This document shows positions 56,282-64,000 of a stretch of DNA of 64,000 bases, piece after piece. Location: positions 1-64,000 of the IMG/VR virus record IMGVR_UViG_3300044634_003731; one strand, 5' to 3'. The notes beneath the pieces were generated by a model. It made no database searches. It was not told the origin of the DNA and saw only the letters and a program-made list of their open reading frames with translations. This stretch comes from a virus. The first letter of the stretch is position 1; every line of letters begins with the position of its first letter. Both the position numbers and the translations under genes were made by a program.

Positions 56282-58597
56282 ATGGGTTTGAAAATTGTTC
56301 AAATTGGTGCAAATAAAGGGAATGATGAATTATCTCAGTATATTTTTGATAATTTTAAAAAAATAGAATTTGGATTATTTGTTGAGGCTAATAGTTTTCA
56401 TATAGAAGAATTAAAAAAATGTTATGAAAACTACGAAAATATAATTGTAGAAAATATTGCGATAAAGGATCCTTCATATTCGGAGGATAATATTACAATA
56501 TACTACCACACAAATGAATATCCTCATTATGGAATAGCATCTTCTAATATTAAACATTTAGAAAAACATATGGAATGGTGTCCTCATTTGCAGGGAGGGC
56601 AAATTGAATCTTTCAATGTTTCTTGTATTACGCTTGATGAGTTGTTTCAAAAATATTCAATTTGTGATCTTGATATTTTATTCTTAGATATAGAAGGGAT
56701 AGATGCTGAAGTTTTATTAAGTTTTGATTGGGCAAGATATTCTATTAAAAGAGTAGAATTTGAATATATCCATCTTGGAGAACATGAAACTTATATAAAA
56801 AAAATGTTCAATGATATGGGATATTCTCAAGTGGATTCCCTTCATGAATATAATTGGGCATTTGAAAAAAATAAGGATTTGAAAGTTTTATTTTTTGGAA
56901 GAAATTCTAGAGAAGATGTTTGGGAGTATGATTTTATCTTAAATGATATTCTTCCTAAAGATTACTTTAAAAGAACTCATTTCTTGTCTTTAGATGAAGT
57001 AAGAAATTCTTCAGACACTTTTGATGTTTTTGTTTATAGTGCCAGAAATCCAAATAATTATCCTTGGGGATATATGCCTACCTATGAGGAATCTTTGGAA
57101 TGTGTATTAAAAACAAAACCAAAAATTGTTATACAATTATCTGATGAATTTTATTATGAAGATCTACATGAACACAATAATTTGGCAAATTATTGTAAAT
57201 TATTTCTAAGACAATATCATCATCCCAATTATCAATATAATGAAAATACAATTCAACTTCCTTTAGCATATTGTAATGATACACCAATTGAAGATAAACT
57301 TATTCTAAATGTTATTGACAGGGATTTAGATTGGTCTTTTGTTGGAAATATTAAAAGCGATAGACTTGAAATGATTGATAATTTTAAGTCGATAGAAAAT
57401 CATTTTGTTAGTTCTTCTTTAAGTAAAGAAGAAATGATAGATTTTTATGCCAGATCTATTTTTGTTCCTAGTGGTAGAGGAAATTCTAGTTTAGATTGTT
57501 TTCGTTTATATGAAGCATCAATGTGTGGTGCTATTCCTGTGGTTGTTGGATCATCTGAAGAAATTAAAAATACTTTTGCGTATGATGAAACCCCACCTTG
57601 GATATTTGCAGAATCTTGGGATGAGGCGGTAGAAAAATGTAAAAATCTTCTGGATGATAAAGATAATTTGCAAGAGATTCAAAACAATCTATTAGATTGG
57701 TGGAGTAATATAATTATCAACATTCAAGATAAAGTCAATCGGGTTTTTGTTGGTGATACAACTGATGATCATTCATATAAACTTAAAAAATTTCCTCCAA
57801 TTAATTTTATAAGTGTTGATAAATCTGAAGATAGGAGAAAACTTCTTTATGAAAAATTTTCCAAGTATAATCTAACAAATATTAGACCTCATATATTTGA
57901 AGTTTATAATGATGAAGATCACAATTATATTGGAGAATCTTTTCGTGAATTGAATGGTATGGGAAGAGGACCTACAACTTCTCACTTAAAAGCAATTAAA
58001 GATTGGTATTTTGATACAGAAGAAGAATATGCTTTCTTCTGTGAGGATGATATAAGCTTTGAGACTGTTAAATATTGGAATTTTACTTGGGAAGAGTTTT
58101 TTAATTCTCTACCAAAAGATTGGGAATGTGTCCAACTTTGTTGGGTTAGAGAAAATGATATGTTTGTATTTTCTAATAATGGACTTAAATTGAGACATAG
58201 ATGTTGGTGTGATTGGTCGGCATGTGCATATCTTATTAAAAGGTCACATGCTAAAAAATTAATATCCAATTACTATCGAAATGGATCATTTAATCTTGAT
58301 TTTGTTGGAAATGATTCTCACGTAAGGCCACAATGGGCTAAAAATCCTGTAGCAGAAACTATAGTTTTTTCCCCTCTGGGAAATCCTAAAGATAGTAATG
58401 TTAATGTGAGTCCTATATATGGATTTCCTTTATTTGTTGAAGATGTTTATAATTGTGAATCTTGTTTATTAAAGTTTGATAATTTGAATATATTAAATCG
58501 TCAAAGAGTAATTAATGAAATGTCTTACGATACAATAGTTAATTGGTGGGAAACAAAAGGAAAAAATTTAAAGATAGAAGATATTATAGATATTTGA
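56282..58597 (+). CDS. Three-domain FkbM methyltransferase / glycosyltransferase fusion
   Basis: A 771-residue protein. Domain 1 (about 1-205) is FkbM-type: KIVQIGANKGNDEL (4-17) and DLDILFLDIEGIDAEVL (about 138-154). Domain 2 (about 205-500) is an exostosin-like/GT-B region with FVPSGRGNSSLDCFRLYEAS (about 396-415) and GAIPVVVGS. Domain 3 (about 505-771) is GT25: INFISVDKSEDRRKLL, PTTSHLKAIKDWYFD and EDDISFETVKYWNFTW. It may make and methylate a glycan in one chain. Start at ATG 56282 rather than a TTG 9 nt earlier. Confidence 0.82.
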   Translation: MGLKIVQIGANKGNDELSQYIFDNFKKIEFGLFVEANSFHIEELKKCYENYENIIVENIAIKDPSYSEDNITIYYHTNEYPHYGIASSNIKHLEKHMEWCPHLQGGQIESFNVSCITLDELFQKYSICDLDILFLDIEGIDAEVLLSFDWARYSIKRVEFEYIHLGEHETYIKKMFNDMGYSQVDSLHEYNWAFEKNKDLKVLFFGRNSREDVWEYDFILNDILPKDYFKRTHFLSLDEVRNSSDTFDVFVYSARNPNNYPWGYMPTYEESLECVLKTKPKIVIQLSDEFYYEDLHEHNNLANYCKLFLRQYHHPNYQYNENTIQLPLAYCNDTPIEDKLILNVIDRDLDWSFVGNIKSDRLEMIDNFKSIENHFVSSSLSKEEMIDFYARSIFVPSGRGNSSLDCFRLYEASMCGAIPVVVGSSEEIKNTFAYDETPPWIFAESWDEAVEKCKNLLDDKDNLQEIQNNLLDWWSNIIINIQDKVNRVFVGDTTDDHSYKLKKFPPINFISVDKSEDRRKLLYEKFSKYNLTNIRPHIFEVYNDEDHNYIGESFRELNGMGRGPTTSHLKAIKDWYFDTEEEYAFFCEDDISFETVKYWNFTWEEFFNSLPKDWECVQLCWVRENDMFVFSNNGLKLRHRCWCDWSACAYLIKRSHAKKLISNYYRNGSFNLDFVGNDSHVRPQWAKNPVAETIVFSPLGNPKDSNVNVSPIYGFPLFVEDVYNCESCLLKFDNLNILNRQRVINEMSYDTIVNWWETKGKNLKIEDIIDI

Positions 58598-58647
58598 CTT
58601 TACAAAAAATAAAAAGGATGATAATATCTTATTTTAAAAACAAAGGT

Positions 58648-58887
58648 ATGAAATTTACAGTTTATTCTAAAGATGGGTGTCCATATTGCACTAAAATTCA
58701 ACAAGTACTAGAATTGACAAATTTACAGCATGTTGTTTATAAACTAAATGTTGATTTTACTCGTGAAGAATTTTATTCTGAGTTTGGAGATGGATCTACT
58801 TTTCCCCAGATTGTTTTAAATGATACTCAGCATCTTGGTGGATGCTCAGATACAGTTCAATATTTGAAAGAACAGAATTTGATTTAA
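58648..58887 (+). CDS. nrdC: Glutaredoxin
   Basis: A 79-residue glutaredoxin with redox motif CPYC at 11-14, a TFPQIVLND cis-Pro segment (about 51-59) and GGCSD GSH-binding end. It probably reduces the class I ribonucleotide reductase (NrdAB). ATG at 58648 is chosen; the upstream in-frame ATG would add an untypical 10-residue leader. Confidence 0.88.
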   Translation: MKFTVYSKDGCPYCTKIQQVLELTNLQHVVYKLNVDFTREEFYSEFGDGSTFPQIVLNDTQHLGGCSDTVQYLKEQNLI

Positions 58888-58889
58888 TT

Positions 58890-59093
58890 GTGAAAGAAGA
58901 TCAGGATGATAAAAAAAGAAAACTAAATAAAAATGAACCTCAGATTAATCGAGGTATTGAATTATTATTACGCAATAGGAGGAGAGAATCTACACCAAAA
59001 ACGTTTCAATTGAAATTTGGTAAGATGATTTCTCTTTTTCGTAGAGAGTTTCATTTTTTTATAGAATTTCATTTCGATATTAGAAAAAAATAA
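58890..59093 (+). CDS. Small basic protein, unknown
   Basis: A 67-residue protein from GTG (58890), two bases after the glutaredoxin stop. Highly basic (KKRKLNKNE, LLLRNRRRES) with an aromatic C terminus (FRREFHFFIEFHFDIRKK). An upstream in-frame ATG lies in glutaredoxin codons and is less likely. Possibly nucleic-acid binding. Confidence 0.62.
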   Translation: MKEDQDDKKRKLNKNEPQINRGIELLLRNRRRESTPKTFQLKFGKMISLFRREFHFFIEFHFDIRKK

Positions 59094-59111
59094 ACTCTCT
59101 GGAGAAAGCAA

Positions 59112-59363
59112 ATGGAACTATCAATCATTTTGACCTTTACAATTTTATTTTGTGTAATGTTCCTTTTCATCGGTTTAATTGGTGGATGGATTTTTAAACA
59201 ATATCAAGTAGAAAGAATTTACGGTATTCGCAATATTCATCCAGAATTTCTTGATAACAATGGAAATATAATACCTGATGAAGTATTAGCTGTTCGTTTT
59301 GAAGAGGGATTTTTTGATGGTGAAGAATATGATGATGAAGATGATGAAAATGAAGAAGATTAA
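59112..59363 (+). CDS. Membrane protein with acidic tail
   Basis: An 83-residue protein with one N-terminal membrane helix (about 5-27) and a C-terminal tail of Asp/Glu (EEYDDEDDENEED). AGGAGA-like site CTGGAG upstream. Conserved topology in cyanophages; role unknown. Confidence 0.72.
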   Translation: MELSIILTFTILFCVMFLFIGLIGGWIFKQYQVERIYGIRNIHPEFLDNNGNIIPDEVLAVRFEEGFFDGEEYDDEDDENEED

Positions 59364-59408
59364 TAAATAACCAAAATAACTATATTAAACTGATTTGTAT
59401 TAAAAATT

Positions 59409-59975
59409 ATGGCAGCAACTAAAACAAAACCTAAAACATTGATTGAAAATTTACCTACAAATCCTTTTATTTTTGAAATTTTAAATTTAGTTTCAAAACA
59501 AAGAACAAATGGTAAAAAAATAGAAATTCTTCAAAAATATGAAGATCCTTCACTTAAAACAATTTTAATTTGGAACTTTGACGAGTCTGTGATTTCTTTA
59601 CTTCCAGAGGGGGAAGTTCCTTATGCAAGTACAGGGGAGCAGACATCTTATAGTGGAACATTAAGTGGAAAAATTGAAGATGCAGTTTCTAAAATGGAAG
59701 AAATGAATTCAAATTCTCTTGGATCTATGGACCAAGGTAAATCTTCAATTAGAAAAGAATATACTATGTTTTATAATTTCGTAAAAGGTGGTAATGATGG
59801 ATTAAGTTCTCTTCGCAGAGAAACTATGTTTATCAATATTCTTCAGGGTCTTCATCCACTTGAAGCGGAAATTGTTTGTCTTGTAAAAGATAAAAAACTT
59901 CAAAATAAATATAAAATTACTAAAGAAATTGTTAGTGAGGCATATCCCGATATTCAATGGGGTGGTCGTTCATGA
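59409..59975 (+). CDS. Conserved T4-like phage protein (DUF6433 type)
   Basis: A 188-residue protein. NPFIFEILNLVSKQRTNGKK (about 17-36), VISLLPEGEVPY (about 61-72) and LRRETMFINILQGLHPLEAEIV (from about 137) match a family common in T4-like phages, DUF6433. A late motif (AATAAATA at 59361) is upstream. Function unknown; neighbours are early or middle genes. Confidence 0.8.
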   Translation: MAATKTKPKTLIENLPTNPFIFEILNLVSKQRTNGKKIEILQKYEDPSLKTILIWNFDESVISLLPEGEVPYASTGEQTSYSGTLSGKIEDAVSKMEEMNSNSLGSMDQGKSSIRKEYTMFYNFVKGGNDGLSSLRRETMFINILQGLHPLEAEIVCLVKDKKLQNKYKITKEIVSEAYPDIQWGGRS

Positions 59976-60001
59976 ATGTGCTTTTAAAGGAGAAATCGAA
60001 A

Positions 60002-60304
60002 ATGGCAGAAAAAAATCAAACCAATAAAGTTCTGCCTAGTGAATATGGATGTGAAATTCTTCTTGAAAAGACCACTCTTGATAAAACAAAAGATTCTTCA
60101 TTTCCAAATGACGCATATTTAATTTGGTATAAAGTGGATGAAGAAATTCACATCGATCTTGTAAGAGGATCTAGGGTCCGTATTTTTGATATGTATTATG
60201 ATAAGTATGGATTGGGATCTGTTCAAAAAATCGATTTTGGATATGGAAGAACAAATCCAAAATTGTGGAGATATCAAAAACCAGAAAAGAAAAAAAAGAA
60301 ATGA
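60002..60304 (+). CDS. Small conserved protein, unknown
   Basis: A 100-residue protein. ATG 60002 is chosen; an earlier ATG at 59972 overlaps the previous stop (ATGA) and cannot be excluded. Middle part is strand-rich (YLIWYKVDEEIHIDLVRG) and the C terminus basic (QKPEKKKKK). The stop overlaps the next ATG. Confidence 0.7.
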   Translation: MAEKNQTNKVLPSEYGCEILLEKTTLDKTKDSSFPNDAYLIWYKVDEEIHIDLVRGSRVRIFDMYYDKYGLGSVQKIDFGYGRTNPKLWRYQKPEKKKKK

Positions 60305-60492
60305 ATAAAGGATTTAATAATGATCTTGAAGTTCAATTTGAACTTCCCAAACAAGATTTAAATAAACTTTTAAAACAATATAAAAAAGTAAAAAAATATC
60401 AAAAATCATCTCTGTTTGCTATTAAATCAATGGATGGTACTGAAGAGATTGTGAGTTCATTGATTAAGGAAGCGGAGGATAATCCACTATAA
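60301..60492 (+). CDS. Small basic helical protein
   Basis: A 63-residue protein with ATGA overlap. FELPKQDLNKLLKQYKKVKK is a long basic helix. It directly abuts speD. Unknown function. Confidence 0.65.
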   Translation: MNKGFNNDLEVQFELPKQDLNKLLKQYKKVKKYQKSSLFAIKSMDGTEEIVSSLIKEAEDNPL

Positions 60493-60819
60493 ATGGGTAA
60501 GCATTATCTACTTAACTTGTATGGATGCTCGTTTGTTCTTTTGGATGATGAGCGTTGTCTTATTGACCTTTTAGAAAACGCAGCGGTTGCAAGTGGTGCT
60601 ACTGTGATTCAGACTATCTCAAAGAAGTTTGAACCACAGGGAGTCACTGTAATTTGTCTGTTGTCGGAAAGTCATATCAGTATTCATACTTGGCCGGAGG
60701 AAGGTAAAGCAGCAGTGGATGTCTATACCTGTGGTGATTGTAATCCAAAGATTGGATGTGATATTATTATTCAGCAACTTTATGCTCAAAATCATACGTT
60801 AAGTTATATTGAGCGATAA
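60493..60819 (+). CDS. speD: S-adenosylmethionine decarboxylase proenzyme
   Basis: A 108-residue SpeD. ESHISIHTWPE (59-69) contains the self-cleavage site Glu59-Ser60, where Ser becomes the pyruvoyl cofactor, and VYTCGDCNP (about 76-84) carries the catalytic Cys. It makes decarboxylated SAM for spermidine synthesis; a known cyanophage auxiliary gene. One base after the preceding gene. Confidence 0.92.
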   Translation: MGKHYLLNLYGCSFVLLDDERCLIDLLENAAVASGATVIQTISKKFEPQGVTVICLLSESHISIHTWPEEGKAAVDVYTCGDCNPKIGCDIIIQQLYAQNHTLSYIER

Positions 60820-60846
60820 CTAAATACACTATACCTGGAGAAGACT

Positions 60847-61164
60847 ATGCTCTCTACTCAATACCGTCTTCGCCTTGAAGCAATCTGTGAGAGAATTGTA
60901 AAGGGCGAATCTGTAGAGTTAAATGAAATGATATGGGCGGAAAAGTTAGCAAAAGCAAATCGTTCTGCCTCAACTATTTTGAGACAAGCAAGACGCCGTG
61001 CCGCTAATCCAGATATGCAAGAAGGTGGTATGGATGATTTTCTAAATCAACTAGATTTGGGCGATCCAGATCCATCAAATCATAGAACAGGATTTAATGA
61101 TGTAGATGATATTATTGACTTCTTTAGTCAAGATAAACCAGATGACTGGCGTACTAGAGATTAA
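60847..61164 (+). CDS. Conserved cyanophage protein, unknown
   Basis: A 105-residue protein with a helical, basic N-terminal half (ILRQARRRAANP) and an acidic C-terminal half (LDLGDPDPSNH, DVDDIIDFF). A TACCTGGAGAAG site lies 6 nt upstream. No family recognised. It precedes the riboswitch promoter. Confidence 0.7.
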   Translation: MLSTQYRLRLEAICERIVKGESVELNEMIWAEKLAKANRSASTILRQARRRAANPDMQEGGMDDFLNQLDLGDPDPSNHRTGFNDVDDIIDFFSQDKPDDWRTRD

Positions 61165-61190
61165 TTTGGTATAATATTTTACAATTTTAT

Positions 61191-61219
61191 TTGCATAACT
61201 ATACTAACAGGTCTATAAT
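61191..61219 (+). promoter_or_regulatory. Promoter of riboswitch-peptide operon
   Basis: TTGCAT, 17-nt spacer, consensus TATAAT; start of RNA near 61226, at the base of the riboswitch. Confidence 0.75.
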
Positions 61220-61224
61220 GACCT

Positions 61225-61322
61225 TACGTTCATCCCTATGGGACGGAAGTAAGCCGACGCGGAACGGATCGTTCATTCGCTATTCGTAAATAGCGAACGC
61301 AAACGCCGACTGAAGGAACGCT
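61225..61322 (+). promoter_or_regulatory. Glutamine riboswitch (downstream-peptide motif)
   Basis: The conserved blocks CGTTCATCCC, GGGACGGAAGTAAGCCGAC and GCCGACTGAAGGAACGC appear in order. CGTTC (61227) pairs with GAACG (61316) as P1. A TTCGCTATT/AATAGCGAA hairpin fills the variable stem. This class binds glutamine in cyanobacteria and marine cyanophages and controls the peptide that follows. Confidence 0.88.
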
Positions 61323-61353
61323 CTTTAACTTAAAAAACTAAGGAGAAAACCTA

Positions 61354-61491
61354 ATGTCTAAAGTAGTTTATCGCGGTATCGAGTATGATACTGAAAAGCG
61401 TATTCAGTATCAGCAACAAATGATGCAACAACCTCAACAATACAATGAAACCTATCGTGGTGTTAAGTTTGTAAAGGAGGGGCATAAGTGA
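61354..61491 (+). CDS. Riboswitch-controlled downstream peptide (DUF4278-like)
   Basis: A 45-residue peptide with two YRG motifs: VVYRGIEYD (4-12) and TYRGVKFVKEG (33-43), linked by a Gln-rich helix. The YRG(x)xY pattern is typical of peptides after this riboswitch and of cyanobacterial DUF4278 proteins, some of which tune nitrogen metabolism. AAGGAG is 7 nt before ATG. It likely responds to host glutamine. Confidence 0.82.
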   Translation: MSKVVYRGIEYDTEKRIQYQQQMMQQPQQYNETYRGVKFVKEGHK

Positions 61492-61589
61492 TTAAGAAAC
61501 TTAATGTATTGCAACTCATAAAAGAGCAAAAGCAAAAAGAAGAGAGGCGCAAAAAAGCATCTCTTGCCACTCTATTGGCAGCAAAATAA
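61488..61589 (+). CDS. Small basic peptide coupled to riboswitch peptide
   Basis: A 33-residue frame from GTG, with AAGGAGG 7 nt upstream and a 4-nt GTGA overlap. Sequence is Lys/Glu/Gln-rich helix (LIKEQKQKEERRKK) ending LATLLAAK. The excellent ribosome site inside the previous gene supports it; function unknown. Confidence 0.65.
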   Translation: MIKKLNVLQLIKEQKQKEERRKKASLATLLAAK

Positions 61590-61593
61590 CATA

Positions 61594-61624
61594 AGAGGGG
61601 GACTTGACTCCCCCTCTTTTTTTA
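61594..61624 (+). terminator. Terminator whose loop holds a -35 box
   Basis: AGAGGGGGA/TCCCCCTCT stem, loop CTTGAC, eight T. TTGACT spans the loop and the first right-arm base. Confidence 0.88.
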
Positions 61625-61632
61625 TGTATAAT
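61604..61632 (+). promoter_or_regulatory. Promoter nested in terminator
   Basis: TTGACT, 17-nt spacer (right arm and T-run), TATAAT; 24 nt before the ATG at 61656. Same plan as the hli promoter. Confidence 0.75.
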
Positions 61633-61655
61633 TACCTTTGTCGAGGTTGATAAAA

Positions 61656-61826
61656 ATGGATAGAGAAAAGATTAAGCTCATCGTAAGAAACCTTGAGACT
61701 TTAGTTGAATGTCTTAAGAAAGAACTTGATTTTGAAGTTAAAGATCCTCAATATGAGGAAGTTAAGAATTTTCTAGCTGATTACGACGAAGTATTTTATG
61801 ACGAGGAGGATGAATATAATGTTTGA
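61656..61826 (+). CDS. Small acidic protein before thyX
   Basis: A 56-residue protein (MDREKIKLIVRNLETLVECL...) with an amphipathic helix and a C-terminal Asp/Glu-rich tail. ATG 61656 is chosen because GAGG precedes it. Overlaps thyX by 8 nt. Confidence 0.68.
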   Translation: MDREKIKLIVRNLETLVECLKKELDFEVKDPQYEEVKNFLADYDEVFYDEEDEYNV

Positions 61827-62529
61827 TGACTTTGAGTTTATGAAACCAGAAGTAAAACTTGTATCTGTTACACCAGGTGCAGAGAAACATATGGCATACT
61901 GTGCTCGTGTTTCTAATCCAGCAAACCAGGAGAATGATAAGTTTGCTGGACTACTTAAGTATTGTATTCAGCATCAGCATTGGAGTATCTTTGAACAAGC
62001 TTCAATGACTGTAGAAATTAATACTACTCGTGGTCTAGCAGCACAAATTCTTCGTCATAGGAGTTTTACATATCAGGAATTTTCACAACGATATGCTGAT
62101 AGTACTCTTCTTGGAAAAACCATTCCTCTTCCAGAACTTCGTCGTCAGGATAATAAGAATCGTCAGAACTCAATTGACGATATTCCTGATTATTTGAAAC
62201 TAACCCTAACAGAAGATATTCGCGTTCATTTTGAGCACTCTATGCGCCTCTACAATCGCCTTCTAGAGAAAGGAGTAGCAAAGGAGTGTGCAAGGTTTGT
62301 ACTGCCTCTAGCAACGCCTACACGCCTCTATATGACCGGTTCTGTAAGGTCATGGATCCATTACATTGATCTACGGTCTGCTCACGGCACACAAAAGGAA
62401 CATATGGAGATTGCTGAACTTGTACGTTGTATCTTCACTTGTCAGTTTCCTGCAGTATCTGAAGCACTTGGTTGGACTCGTGAAGGATGCTCTGAATGCG
62501 TTGATCCTCCTTCTATTACTATTGAATAA
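61819..62529 (+). CDS. thyX: Flavin-dependent thymidylate synthase
   Basis: A 236-residue ThyX that methylates dUMP to dTMP using FAD and folate. The diagnostic RHRSFTYQEFSQRY is at 79-92, and ARFVLPLATPTRLYMTG (about 154-170) and a later HxQKEHMEIA follow. The ATG is preceded by GAGGAGG at 8 nt spacing; an in-frame start 21 nt earlier is weaker. Supplies dTTP for the AT-rich genome. Confidence 0.94.
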   Translation: MFDDFEFMKPEVKLVSVTPGAEKHMAYCARVSNPANQENDKFAGLLKYCIQHQHWSIFEQASMTVEINTTRGLAAQILRHRSFTYQEFSQRYADSTLLGKTIPLPELRRQDNKNRQNSIDDIPDYLKLTLTEDIRVHFEHSMRLYNRLLEKGVAKECARFVLPLATPTRLYMTGSVRSWIHYIDLRSAHGTQKEHMEIAELVRCIFTCQFPAVSEALGWTREGCSECVDPPSITIE

Positions 62530-62558
62530 ATACTCCCATATACTATGGAGGAATAAAG

Positions 62559-62807
62559 TTGGCAACTTATCCAATTTATAATAAAATTACTGGAGAACAA
62601 AAAGAGATTGTTCTCAGTGTTCATGAGTGGGATCAATGGAAAAAAGATAATCCGGAATGGGATAGGGATTGGAGTGATCCATCAACTTGTCCAGCATCTG
62701 GTGAAATAGGTGAAGTTTATGATAAACTAAAGAAGTCTCATCCCGGATGGAACGATGTCTTGCATCGTGCAAGCAAAATGCCAGGGTCAAAAGTAAAACC
62801 AGTTTAA
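62559..62807 (+). CDS. Small conserved protein, TTG start
   Basis: An 82-residue protein from TTG with GGAGG 8 nt upstream; ATYPIYNKITGEQKEIVLSV starts the frame. Trp/Asp-rich middle (DQWKKDNPEWDRDWSDPS). Related cyanophage proteins are sometimes labelled FmdB-like zinc ribbon, but only one cysteine remains, so I treat it as unknown. Confidence 0.72.
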   Translation: MATYPIYNKITGEQKEIVLSVHEWDQWKKDNPEWDRDWSDPSTCPASGEIGEVYDKLKKSHPGWNDVLHRASKMPGSKVKPV

Positions 62808-62816
62808 TTTTTTTAT

Positions 62817-63572
62817 ATGGCAAGAAGAAAAAGAGTAGATGACCAACCAATTGGTGTTGGAATGACTGCAAAACAAATAAAGCGCAAAAAACCAATTAGT
62901 GCTGATTTGATGAGAGATGTTGAACCTCTTACTGAGAATCAAAAACTTCTTTTTAAATCATATGATTCAAATCAAAATATTGTTGCTTATGGTGCAGCAG
63001 GTACGGGTAAAACTTTCATCACTCTCTATAATGCACTTCAAGAAGTTTTAGATGAAAGGTCTCCTTACGAAAAAATTTATATTGTAAGATCTCTTGTTGC
63101 TACTCGTGAGATTGGGTTTCTTCCTGGAGATCATGAAGACAAGTCTTCTCTTTACCAAATTCCATATAAGAATATGGTAAAGTATATGTTTAATATGCCA
63201 GATGATCCATCTTTTGAGATGCTCTATGGAAATCTTAAGACTCAAGGTACGATTAGTTTTTGGAGTACTTCTTTTATTCGCGGAACTACTCTAGACAAAG
63301 CAATTATTATTGTTGATGAATTTCAGAATCTTAACTTCCATGAATTGGATTCTATTATTACTCGGGTTGGTGAAGATAGTAAAATTATGTTCTGTGGTGA
63401 TGCCACTCAAAGTGATTTAATTAAAACTAATGAGAAGAATGGTATTATTGATTTTATGAAGATTCTTCGTGTAATGCCATCATTTGATATTATTGAATTT
63501 GGTATTGAAGATATTGTTCGTTCTGGACTAGTTAAAGAGTATATCGTAGCAAAAACTGAATTGAATCTATGA
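62817..63572 (+). CDS. phoH: PhoH-family ATPase
   Basis: A 251-residue PhoH-like P-loop ATPase. GAAGTGKT (59-66) is Walker A, AIIIVDEFQNLN (about 162-173) Walker B, and MFCGDATQSDL follows as sensor region. Widespread in marine phages; proposed link to phosphate stress or RNA metabolism is unproven. Stop overlaps the next ATG. Confidence 0.92.
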   Translation: MARRKRVDDQPIGVGMTAKQIKRKKPISADLMRDVEPLTENQKLLFKSYDSNQNIVAYGAAGTGKTFITLYNALQEVLDERSPYEKIYIVRSLVATREIGFLPGDHEDKSSLYQIPYKNMVKYMFNMPDDPSFEMLYGNLKTQGTISFWSTSFIRGTTLDKAIIIVDEFQNLNFHELDSIITRVGEDSKIMFCGDATQSDLIKTNEKNGIIDFMKILRVMPSFDIIEFGIEDIVRSGLVKEYIVAKTELNL

Positions 63573-64000
63573 CATTTATTCATCATAATTACTTGGGTGA
63601 TATTGAACTAGAATGTAAGACAACAGAAAGCATCCGTCTTTATAATCTACCTAATGGAGGATGGGTGCCTTCTATTACTTCTGTAACTTCTTTTTATAAT
63701 CGTCAGATTTTTATTGATTGGCGTAAAAGAGTTGGTCTCGAAGAAGCAAACCGAATTACTAAAAAAGCAACAGCAAGAGGAACTGATTTTCACCAAGTGT
63801 GTCAAGATTATCTTGAAAATAAAGAGTTAAATTGGGATGATTATCAACTCTTAACAAAACACATGTTTCATCATGCTAAACCATACTTAGATAAGATAAA
63901 TAATATTCATGCAATCGAAAGAACTCTTTATTCGGAGTACTTGGGACTTGCTGGAAGAGTTGATTGTATCGCAGAATATGAAGGAGAACTTGCAGTTATT
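63569..64000 (+). CDS. PD-(D/E)XK exonuclease, partial
   Basis: The first 144 codons of a RecB/Cas4-like exonuclease that continues past the window. RGTDFHQVCQDYLENKE (about 70-86) supplies the N-terminal His of the nuclease core, and LAGRVDCIAEYEGELAVI (about 127-144) reaches the catalytic GxxD...E strand. ATGA overlap with phoH. The rest (D/E-x-K lysine) lies outside. Confidence 0.82.
   Translation, partial: MTFIHHNYLGDIELECKTTESIRLYNLPNGGWVPSITSVTSFYNRQIFIDWRKRVGLEEANRITKKATARGTDFHQVCQDYLENKELNWDDYQLLTKHMFHHAKPYLDKINNIHAIERTLYSEYLGLAGRVDCIAEYEGELAVI

Overview
The window is part of the genome of a T4-like cyanophage (contractile-tailed, Kyanoviridae type) that probably infects marine Synechococcus or a relative. 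T4 replication genes (uvsX, gp41 helicase, gp61 primase, nrdA, nrdB) sit beside photosynthesis and host-metabolism genes: psbA, psbD, two hli, petF ferredoxin, talC, gnd, speD, mazG, phoH, a peroxiredoxin and 2OG-Fe(II) oxygenases. DNA is AT-rich, genes are tightly packed with ATGA/TAATG overlaps, and almost everything is on the + strand. Host-like sigma70 promoters (TTGACA-N17-TATRAT) and T4-type late motifs (TATAAATA) recur. The main head and tail genes are not in this window.

Layout. 1-3003: recombination/replication (uvsX, 41, mazG). 3064-10762: probable virion-associated proteins, two with buried enzyme-like domains. 10856-15402: primase and class I ribonucleotide reductase. 15365-17887: small genes, a GIY-YIG-like nuclease and a secreted RlpA-like protein. 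17931-22137: 25 tRNA genes plus a circularly permuted tmRNA gene, with most spacers forming small hairpins. 23038-36969: a 14 kb one-direction surface-sugar cluster (carbamoyltransferase, NAD synthetase, UDP-sugar dehydrogenase, GDP-mannose-epimerase-like enzyme, split heptose kinase/adenylyltransferase, HAD phosphatase, cupin, methyltransferases, glycosyltransferases).

37072-40308: a cyanobacterial-type outer-membrane porin, hli, ferredoxin, a second hli and a peroxiredoxin. 40376-41553: a C39-like peptidase joined by a putative -1 frameshift to a GH24 lysozyme, facing a small minus-strand island. 42211-49797: tail-fibre-like proteins (coiled coil, collagen-like, Gly-rich) and two 2OG oxygenases. 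49818-53538: psbA interrupted by three related group I introns, a free-standing HNH endonuclease and psbD. 53954-55854: talC and gnd. 56282-58597: a three-domain methyltransferase/glycosyltransferase. 58648-64000: glutaredoxin, small conserved proteins, speD, a glutamine riboswitch with its downstream peptide, thyX, phoH and the start of a PD-(D/E)XK nuclease.

Together: the phage makes dNTPs (NrdAB, NrdC, ThyX, pentose-phosphate TalC/Gnd for NADPH and ribose), keeps photosystem II running (D1, D2, Hli, ferredoxin), supplements translation (tRNAs, tmRNA) and probably remodels surface glycans. The strongest unusual signals are the triple-intron psbA, the permuted tmRNA, the frameshift-fused endolysin, terminator hairpins that carry promoter elements, and the sugar cluster.
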